Below, in pieces: positions 57,816-64,000 of a stretch of DNA of 64,000 bases (its first letter is position 1; each line of letters opens with the position of its first letter). Origin of the DNA: Dryas octopetala (lineage: Eukaryota; Streptophyta; Magnoliopsida; Rosales; Rosaceae). A program made the position numbers and the translations under genes. Under the pieces are notes generated by a model. It saw only the letters and a list, made by a program, of their open reading frames with translations. It did not search any database and had not been told where the DNA came from. The stretch spans positions 21,922,835 to 21,986,834 of the forward strand of contig OY992832.1 in the NCBI GenBank assembly GCA_963921425.1, written 5' to 3'.

Positions 57816-58517
57816 ATGGTTCTCTATCCTACTGGTTTTTGAAGAATTTTTTCCAGAAAAATTCTATGGTTCAGCAATATTACTGTTCCTTTCCGCTGCA
57901 CAGTCCCTCTGTCACCTTAACTTGCTGAAACACCCTCCCAGCGTCGATCACTGCGCCACCGTCGATCACTGCTCCAAACCCCACCCACCCCCTCTGCTGC
58001 TCCAAGTCGACCAGCAGCGACGCCGACGCCTGCCACCGTCGCTCGCTGCGCACCCCCTCCCCTCTGCTGCTCCAGTCAACCAGCAGCGCCGTCGACTTGC
58101 CTCCCTCGTGCGCCGGCGACTGGGCGCGCCTCTGCCGACCCGCCTGCCCGACGCGACGCCGACCCTCGCCTCCGCCTCTGCCGACACGCCTGCCCGTCGC
58201 GCCGCTGACCAGTCTGCTCGACGCTGCACCGGTTTCCCGTCGACCCCATTGTCGCTGCATCATCACAGCGACGCCGACTCCAAAGCCGACGCCGACCAGC
58301 ATTGACTCGTCTGCCTGGGTGCACCTTCACCAGCTTGTGCAGTGGCTCATTATTTACTTTGCCATTTACTGTAGCAGTGAAGCCACACAGTTTGCTGGTC
58401 TGTGTTGCCGAATAGTTTGCTGCTCTATTTTTGATTTTAATATCCTGCTCTTCGTGATTGATTGGCTACTTGCTGGTCTGTGTGTGTTCTCTCTGTCTTT
58501 TTTTGTTGTCAATCATC

Positions 58518-58929
58518 ATGTCTCAGACACCTCCCTCTAGTCCTGGAGGCTCGAACAAGAATCAGAACAAGGGTGTAGTTAATCCAAAACCACCGATGCC
58601 TGCTCTTCCTCCGTTAAGTTCCCAAGATGTGTCGTCACTCATCTCACCTGAGAAGCTTGATGGCTCCAATTATATTGATTGGGCCCTCATCGTGCAGAAT
58701 AAAATTAGAGGTCGAAAACGGTGGGGTTTTATCACAGGAACAAGAGCCGCTCCAGAAGATGTTAATTCTGATGAGTTTGAAACATGGGAGGATGAGAATT
58801 GCATGATCAAGTCTTGGCTTCTTGATGCTATGACTAAAGAAGTCCGCTCTCTCTTTATTCGATTACCGACGGCAAAGGACATCTGGGACGCAGCCAAACA
58901 AACTTATACAGTGAGCCAAGATGCTTCCA
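58518..58929 (+). CDS. Copia gag, N-terminal part (truncated by gap)
   Basis: This frame begins MSQTPPSSPGGS. After a Pro/Ser/Asn-rich leader it reads SPEKLDGSNYIDWALIVQNK, then RLPTAKDIWDAAKQTYTVSQ. This is the standard N-terminal capsid region of plant Copia polyproteins ('L.G.NY..W' followed by 'A...W..L...Y'). An in-frame Met upstream at 58458 adds a hydrophobic stretch of unlikely origin, so the Met at 58518 is preferred. The frame is open up to the N run. It encodes the structural protein of virus-like particles in the element's cycle. Only about 137 residues are visible. Confidence 0.85.
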
Positions 58930-59129
58930 NNNNNNNNNNNNNNNNNNNNNNNNNNNNNNNNNNNNNNNNNNNNNNNNNNNNNNNNNNNNNNNNNNNNNNN
59001 NNNNNNNNNNNNNNNNNNNNNNNNNNNNNNNNNNNNNNNNNNNNNNNNNNNNNNNNNNNNNNNNNNNNNNNNNNNNNNNNNNNNNNNNNNNNNNNNNNNN
59101 NNNNNNNNNNNNNNNNNNNNNNNNNNNNN
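58930..59129. other. Assembly gap, 200 N
   Basis: Exactly 200 N, a round number that suggests a placeholder of unknown real size. Frames running through it are not real. Confidence 0.98.
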
Positions 59130-59796
59130 AATCGTTTGTTTGTCCTTGTGAACTAAATTTTATTTGCGCTTGCTCTTTTTCCCCTTTCGCTTTTGGTTTA
59201 AGTTCATGGCAATGTTGTTGGGGTGGACTGTGAAATTAAAGATCAATTGTTGATTTTATTTACAACCCTTGGAAGTTATCAGATACATGTGTATTCATGA
59301 CACTGATTGGTCTCGCAGTTAAACCATCAAAGATGAAGTCGTTCTAGATTCAAGTTATAATCAACTTCTTAAAGTTTATATGGTGCAAATACAATAGAGC
59401 TGCTGATATTTTTCTTGTTAGAATGCAACAATGCAATATCTTGCATATTCTATGATTTTCATAGCAGAATGTTATTGAACCTGGTTCTTGTTAAGAACAT
59501 CTGATAAACTGCATAACTATCATAGGCTGTTTAAAGTTGCCAAGGGCTTATTACTTTTTCCTTTTTTTTTTCGAGTAAGGTTGGGCTCAAAGGGTCAAAA
59601 CAACTAAGCTGGCCAAGCAACCCCAACAAGATCTTCCGTCAAAGCAGTGCCAATTTGGGCAGGAGGAAAATCAAGAGACAAACAACCATAGTCTGACATG
59701 AGCCCATAGTTCCATATATGTTTGCAGCAAAATCAACTACTCGGTCTCTATTAGTCCCTGAGAAATTGGGAATGTCAGTACCTACAATCCTCTCAT
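59130..59796 (+). repeat. Near-identical second copy of 56490-57156
   Basis: At a constant offset of 2640 bases, only about four substitutions are seen over 667 bases. The copy starts right at the gap edge and ends where another Copia element is inserted. It is far closer to 56490-57156 than either is to the parent at 40.6-41.3 kb. Confidence 0.93.
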
Positions 59797-59984
59797 TGTT
59801 GTAAATATATTGTTATATGTGGCTATCCCTGTAATTAGTTGTAGGGGCATACTAGTAAATATACAAAACCTAGTAAACCCTACTTCTATATAAGGATATT
59901 TATTACATGAATAAGATGGACTGATCATATTCTCTCTGCCTCCTCTCTTCCACAAACCCTAGATTTTCACATACTTTTACAACA
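59797..59984 (+). repeat. 5' LTR of the Copia element at 59797
   Basis: 188 bp. It has TATATAAGG near 59887 as a likely promoter box and ends TTTTACAACA. Left flank CTCAT (59792-59796) should recur after the 3' LTR outside the window. Confidence 0.85.
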
Positions 59985-59998
59985 CGTTATCAGCACGA
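59985..59998 (+). other. Primer-binding site, same type as at 1597
   Basis: CGTTATCAGCACGA sits directly after the LTR. It is identical to 1597-1610 although the LTRs differ widely, so the site is under selection. It matches the tRNA-Ile anticodon arm with C opposite position 34. Confidence 0.7.
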
Positions 59999-60339
59999 AA
60001 AGCTTTTTGGATTGTGGATCGCCAAACAAAAGAGGATCATCATTCAATCCGTTCTTCAATCAATCAAGCACGAGAAGCTCTTTGGATTGTGGATTGTGGA
60101 TCGATAAACGAAAGAGGATCATCCTTCAATTTGTTCTTCAACCAAGTAGGTTTTATAAAACAATTTTATGTTTATGTTTTAAAACCTTTGATTGATTGAA
60201 AAATCTTCCATGAAGCATGAACCCTAAATTTTTGTGATTGATTTATTTGGGTTTACATATTTTACATGTCTTCTTGGATTGAATGATTAAAATAAAAAAA
60301 GGGAATAATTTTTTGGTGATCGGAAACCACCCCGCGCAC

Positions 60340-60925
60340 ACGGCCAGCAGCCTTGCTGCCTCGCGCTTCGCTGCCCGCAGCAGCAGCGCCTTGCTGCCCT
60401 GTGCTGCCAGCAGCAGTCACGCATCGCTGCCTGCAGCAGCAACCCCCTCGTGCGCCTCGCCCCGCTGCAGCCTTGCACCTCGCAGCCCACACGCCTACGC
60501 GCGCTGCCTGCAGCAGCTCTCGTGCGCGCAGCAGCGCCTCGCTGCCATGCTGCCATGCTGCCTGCAGCAGCCCTCGCGCAGCCTTGCTGCCTCGCTGCCT
60601 GCAGCAGCCCTCGCGCCCTCGCGCAGCCTTGCTGCCTCGCTGCCAGCAGCAGCTCCTCCTCACGCAACACCTTGCTGCCAGCGCCTCCCAGCAGCAGCAG
60701 CAGCCTTGCTGCATCGCAGCAGCCTCGCGCTGCCAGCCCTCGCTGCCTTCCAGCCTTGCTGCAGCGCAGCCCAGCAGAGCAGCCCAGCCCAGCAGCCTCG
60801 CAGCGGCCCAGCAGGCCCACTGCCACGCAGGCAGCCACCTTGCTGCCACGCAGGCAGCCACCTAGCTGCCACGCAGGCAGCCACCTAGCTGCCACGCAGG
60901 CAGCCACGTCGCTGCCACGTCGCTG
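60340..60925 (+). repeat. GC-rich GCAGC/GCTGC low-complexity block in the Copia leader
   Basis: About 580 bases are built from CTGCAGCAG, CCTTGCTGC and CCACGCAGGCAGCCAC units, ending with five tandem 'GCTGCCACGCAGGCAGCCAC' copies (60830-60912). All six frames are open for long stretches because of base composition (Ala, Arg, Gln, Cys-rich). None is a credible gene. Surrounding DNA is AT-rich, so the change in composition is abrupt. Confidence 0.85.
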
Positions 60926-60990
60926 CCACTCCCACGTTGACACATGGCGAGTCTCCTGAAACTTTGTAAAAAGGAGATGTTAATTCTTGT

Positions 60991-61052
60991 CATGCCTGGG
61001 GTTTGAACCCAGGACCTCTTGGGTACCAAGAGTGCACCTTAACCACTGTGCT
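60991..61052 (-). other. tRNA-like relic (SINE head or processed tRNA) in the Copia leader
   Basis: On the minus strand there is a perfect T-arm (CCTGGG-TTCAAAC-CCCAGG), a 5 bp anticodon-like stem (CTCTT/AAGAG) with a 7-base loop GGTACCC, and an A-box-like GCACAGTGGTTAAGGTGC. Loop position 33 is G rather than T and no acceptor stem closes, so it is not a working tRNA gene. It may be a SINE head. Confidence 0.5.
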
Positions 61053-61209
61053 GCTGATAGTTTATTGTTAGTATGCAAACCGTTTAATATATATATCCTA
61101 AATGCCAGAAACTTTTATTCAAATAATTTTGTGATATTTTTCTGTTCTACTTGGGTATATGCATATTTTACTTGTTTAAATTTTTGCACTAGAATATATG
61201 TGTAGAAAT

Positions 61210-61400
61210 TGCAGGTAATTAATGAACCAGTAGTTCATACATAAATATTGAACTTGTAGTTTCAATAATGCCGTATAAGGAACCTGAAGTTTCCTTCATA
61301 AATTCACCATACATGATAAAACCAGTAGATTTTACATGTCTATACCATGTTATAGAACTTGAAGTTCTTATTTATTGTTTATGGATATTATTGCCCGAAG
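61210..61400 (+). repeat. CTGAA-type minihairpins in the Copia leader before gag
   Basis: GAAC-CAGTA-GTTC (about 61224), TTGAAC-TTGTA-GTTTCAA (about 61249), GGAAC-CTGAA-GTTTCC (about 61278), AAAAC-CAGTA-GATTTT (about 61317) and AGAAC-TTGAA-GTTCT (about 61353) follow one another. This is the same design as 2580-5115. Confidence 0.75.
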
Positions 61401-61436
61401 CACTAATTATGATTATTTGTTCCTTTCAACCAAAGA

Positions 61437-62510
61437 ATGTCAAATCTCAACAAGCTTGATTTCGTCGCTTTGGAAGTTTCCGGAAGAAACTATCTAAAGT
61501 GGACTCAAGATGTTAAGCTTCATTTGACTGCCAAGAAGATGAGGTCGACAATCAATGCAGACAATGTTGTTGCAGAGTCCCTTAAGGCAAGTGCCATGAT
61601 CTTCATTAGGAAGCATATGGAAGAAGCACTCCAAGTTGAGTACCTCGCTGAAGAGGATCCACGAGCTCTTTGGGTTGCTCTGGAAGAGCGGTTTAACCAT
61701 CAGAAAACCATTTTCTTGCCTGAAGCAAGACATGACTGGCAGAACATCCGTTTCCAGGATTTCAAATCCGTGAATGAGTATAATTCAGAAATCTGCCGGA
61801 TCCGGTCACTCCTCAAATTTTGCGGGGAGGAGCTCACCGAAGCTGACCTATTGGAGAAGACTTTCTCCACCTTCCCTGCCTCTTGTTTGGTCCTGCAGCA
61901 ACAATACAGGGAGAGGAATTTTACCAAGTTCTCGGCATTGATCACTACTCTGTTGCTCGCTGAAAAGAACAACAACTTATTAATGAGAAATGATCAAGCC
62001 CGACCTGTCGGTACTAAAGCAGCACCATTGCCTGAAGCAAATGCTGTTGCTCATCGCAATTCAAACCGCGATAGAGGATACCGAGGTCATGGAAAGGGCA
62101 CAAAGTCCGACCGCCCGAGAAATGGAAGGAAAGGTTCTCAGAGGAATGGCCCGTATGATCGAGGCCAACGCGGTCATGGCCCACGAAACCCGAATTCTAG
62201 TGGCCAAGGCCCACGTGGTAAGAACCGCGGTCCCTCGGCCCCAAGAACTCGAAATGAGAGGAACACTGGTCCGGCCCGTCGCCACCAGAATTAGAACCAA
62301 AATCAGAATCAGAATCAGAATAATCTATGTTACCGATGTGGAGGAACTGATCACTGGTCTCGCACCTGCCGTGCATCAGCGCAAGCTGTAAATGAGTATC
62401 ACGCCAGTCGCGGAACTCGAGAGACCAATCTCGTTGAGGGATCATTTCCTATGGATACCACCTTAGAGGTCACTGATTTTCAGGCTGCTACTGGACACTT
62501 CGAGGATTAG
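61437..62510 (+). pseudogene. Copia gag with one in-frame stop before the zinc knuckle
   Basis: The frame starts MSNLNKLDFVALEVSGRNYL, the usual capsid start ('L.G.NY..W'), and continues with LWVALEERFNHQKTIFLPEA and FSTFPASCLVLQQQYRERNF (the 'L..F...L.LQQ.YR..NF' capsid segment). An Arg/Gly/Asn-rich basic tail follows. TAG at 62292-62294 ends it after 285 residues. The same frame then continues through Asn/Gln repeats to a CCHC knuckle, CYRCGGTDHWSRTC (62328-62369), and stops at 62508-62510. Since the knuckle is intact beyond the stop, TAG looks like a CAG-to-TAG change. The intact ancestor would have been about 357 residues. Confidence 0.85.
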
Positions 62511-62700
62511 AAACTCGATGACATGGATATGATCGGCGCTTGTGCCGTATTTATTTTCTGAATAATGTTTTTTTTATTTGGATTATTTTGATGATTTATG
62601 ACTTGGATTATTTATTTTTGGAAAATTTGGTTATGCTCGAATATTATTTAATTCACGTAAGTTATTTTCATACATGTGATCCATTGAATTAAATTTATGA
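62511..62700 (+). other. AT-rich stretch between gag and pol
   Basis: About 190 bases, rich in stops in all frames. The gag-like frame continues after the 62510 stop with DDMDMIGACAVFIF and stops again. A strong donor-like CACGTAAGT lies at 62654. The acceptor-like ATAG at 62704 is too near for a normal plant intron. Confidence 0.5.
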
Positions 62701-64000
62701 ATAGGCATGTTTTGTGGGGAAGTTTGTTGTCTGGCTGACAGTGCTACTACGCACACCATACTCCAAGATCGGAAGTATTTTTTCAAACTTATTGCCTACT
62801 CATACCTCTGTGACAACCATATCAGGCCAATACAACCTGATAGAGGTGATAGAGGGGCCATGGCAAAGCCCATTTTATGTTGTCCAATGGTACCGAATTT
62901 ACCATTAATGAGGCCTTATATTCTCCATGTTCCAGAAGAACATTGTTGAGTTTTAAGGATATTCGAGCCAACGGTTATCACGTTGAAACCACTGAGGAAA
63001 ATGGAGTGGAATATCTTTGCATAACCTCCAATTTGTATGGCCAGAAGCGTACATTGGAGAAATTGAAATGCCTATCGAGCGGTCTCTATATGACCACCAT
63101 TAGATCGATTGAGGCAAATCACATAGTTAACCAGAAGTTAACCAATTTGAGCAGTTTCTTGCTATGGCATGACCGGTTGGGACACCCAGGTCAAAGTATG
63201 ATGCGCCGTATCCTCAATTCATCACACGGACATCCCCTTACTAATAAGGATCTTGTGTTTAGTGACACACTATGCCAAGCCTGCTCGCTCGGAAAGTTGA
63301 ATACTAGACCATCATATGCAAAGACCAGTAAAGACTCCGCCCTTTTCCTGCAAAGGATACAAGGGGATATTTGTGGACCTATCCAACCACCATGCGGACC
63401 ATTTAAATATTTCATGGTTTTGGTTGATGCATCGACAAGGTGGTCACATGTTATACTATTGTCCACAAGAAATGCTGCCTTTGCTAAACTCCTCGCCCAG
63501 ATCATTAAATTGAGGGCTCACCACCGGATTATCCCATAAAGTCCATAAGACTTGATAATGCCGGAGAGTTTACATCGAAAACTTTCGATGATTATTGCAT
63601 GTCCCTTGGGATTGATGTTGAACATCCAGTTCCCCATGTTCACACCCAGAATGGTCTCGCAGAAGCGTTCATTAAAAGATTACAAATGATCGCACGAACC
63701 TTGGTTATGCGCACCAAGCTTCCAATTTCTGCGTGGGGCTATGCGATCTTGCATGCAGCAATGTTGGTCCGGTTGAGGCCCACTGCTACCCAACCTTACT
63801 CTGCGTTACAGCTGGTGACTGGGTACGAACCTGACGTTTCGTACTTACGCATATTTGGGTGTGCAGTTTATGTGCCAGTTGCGCCGCCACAACGTACCAA
63901 ATGGGTCCTCAACGAAGGATGGACATATATGTCGGTTATGAATCCCCATCTATTATACGCTTTTTAGAGCCCTTGACAGGCGATCTCTTTACCGCCAGAT
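62701..64000 (+). pseudogene. Copia pol remnant: protease, GAG_pre-integrase and integrase core
   Basis: CLADSATTHTILQDRKYF near 62728 is the aspartic protease active-site segment (D-S-A form). The frame then shifts near 62790, near 62850 and again by about 62880. From 62877 it is open: FTINEALYSPCSRRTLLS, then LLWHDRLGHPG (HH at 63168 and 63182) and CQAC (63273-63284) form the integrase HHCC zinc site. GDICGPI starts the catalytic core. A shift near 63530 leads to RLDNAGEF and then QNGLAEAFIKR, which hold the later acidic residues of the D-D-E triad. A one-base loss near 63895 shifts the frame again. The reverse transcriptase lies outside the window. At least four frameshifts make it non-functional. 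Confidence 0.88.

Larger units (their letters stand above)
57633..58929 (+). mobile_element. Ty1/Copia retrotransposon, 5' part, cut by an assembly gap
   Basis: The 5' LTR 57633-57803 (171 bp, TGTTGG...TGTACA) is followed at once by TGGTATCAGAGC, the initiator-tRNA-Met primer site. A GC-rich leader (about 57900-58310) and the gag start follow, until the N run at 58930. The rest of the element is missing from the window. It sits inside the duplicated RPS2 downstream DNA, at the point equivalent to about 41745 in the parent. Confidence 0.85.
59797..64000 (+). mobile_element. Ty1/Copia retrotransposon with decayed pol, continuing past the window end
   Basis: A 5' LTR of 188 bp (59797-59984, TGTTGT...CAACA) is followed by the CGTTATCAGCACGA primer site, then a long leader (59999-61436), gag (61437-62294, with an in-frame stop and a zinc knuckle beyond), and a frameshifted protease/integrase region (62701 on). 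Its LTR start and primer site match the type of the element at 1332, and both leaders carry CTGAA-type hairpins, so the two are related. The 3' part and target duplication lie beyond 64000. Confidence 0.88.

Noticed and set aside
57880..58310. Open frames of 84-147 residues on both strands
   Set aside because: They fall in the GC-rich leader of a Copia element and are Arg/Ala/Pro low complexity; the real gag starts at 58518.
58921..59156. Frames crossing the N run
   Set aside because: The N run is a scaffold placeholder; residues on its two sides do not belong to one protein.
60262..60959. Several overlapping 170-218 residue open frames on both strands
   Set aside because: They are Ala/Arg/Gln/Cys low complexity produced by the GC-rich GCAGC block; open in all frames at once and without any family motif.
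60991..61052. Functional tRNA gene
   Set aside because: No closing acceptor stem, and the base before the anticodon is G rather than the invariant T.
62654..62704. Intron between gag and pol of the Copia element
   Set aside because: A donor-like GTAAGT is followed by the nearest fitting acceptor after only about 47 bases, too short for a normal plant intron; no evidence of splicing.

Overview
The window is nuclear DNA from a flowering plant, most likely a woody eudicot. It holds intron-rich genes with GT-AG introns, a cytosolic ribosomal-protein gene with site II and telo-box promoter motifs, Ty1/Copia and long-LTR retrotransposons, and many MITEs in AT-rich spacers. I cannot name the species from sequence alone. 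Four protein genes look real: a kelch/beta-propeller-like protein (23231-24568, minus), a thioredoxin-like U5 snRNP protein close to TXNL4B (32597-33052, plus), 40S ribosomal protein S2 (38297-39772, plus, two exons) and a 5'-3' exoribonuclease of the XRN family (41951-47945, minus, about 23 exons, rebuilt here exon by exon).

Layout, left to right. 1-7480: a Copia-type element nested in the last bases of an LTR of its own family, with a clean ATAAC target duplication. Its interior has no usable gene and is packed with short hairpins built around a CTGAA-type loop. 7676-11200: a higher-order tandem array of one gene fragment, with nine copies of the main exon and a snap-back inverted repeat at the junctions. 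12536-21160: a three-level nest, in which an LTR fragment is split by a 2.2 kb solo-LTR-like element (TSD AGATG), itself split by a 5.5 kb minus-strand LTR element without coding capacity (TSD TGTGC). 21.6-32.4 kb: the kelch gene among MITEs, most with visible TIRs and target duplications, including a foldback element hit by a hAT element. 32.6-48 kb: the gene-rich core (TXNL4B-like, RPS2, XRN).

48-56 kb is spacer with degenerate tandem repeats. 55994-57632 is a partial duplicate of the RPS2 intron, exon 2 start and downstream region. It is followed by a Copia element (57633 onward) whose gag runs into a 200-N gap. Just after the gap the same duplicated DNA reappears nearly identical (59130-59796) and is interrupted by a different Copia element (59797 to the end of the window). 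This suggests two haplotypes placed in series by the assembler. The last element has a recognisable gag and a frameshifted protease/integrase region.

The most unusual signals are: (i) the dispersed CTGAA-loop minihairpins shared by the leaders of two Copia elements; (ii) a primer-binding site that fits the anticodon arm of tRNA-Ile, with a C opposite the inosine wobble position; (iii) a decayed Copia copy that appears to have kept transposing; and (iv) the snap-back hairpins at the junctions of the exon array. No protein-coding defence, toxin or virus system was seen.
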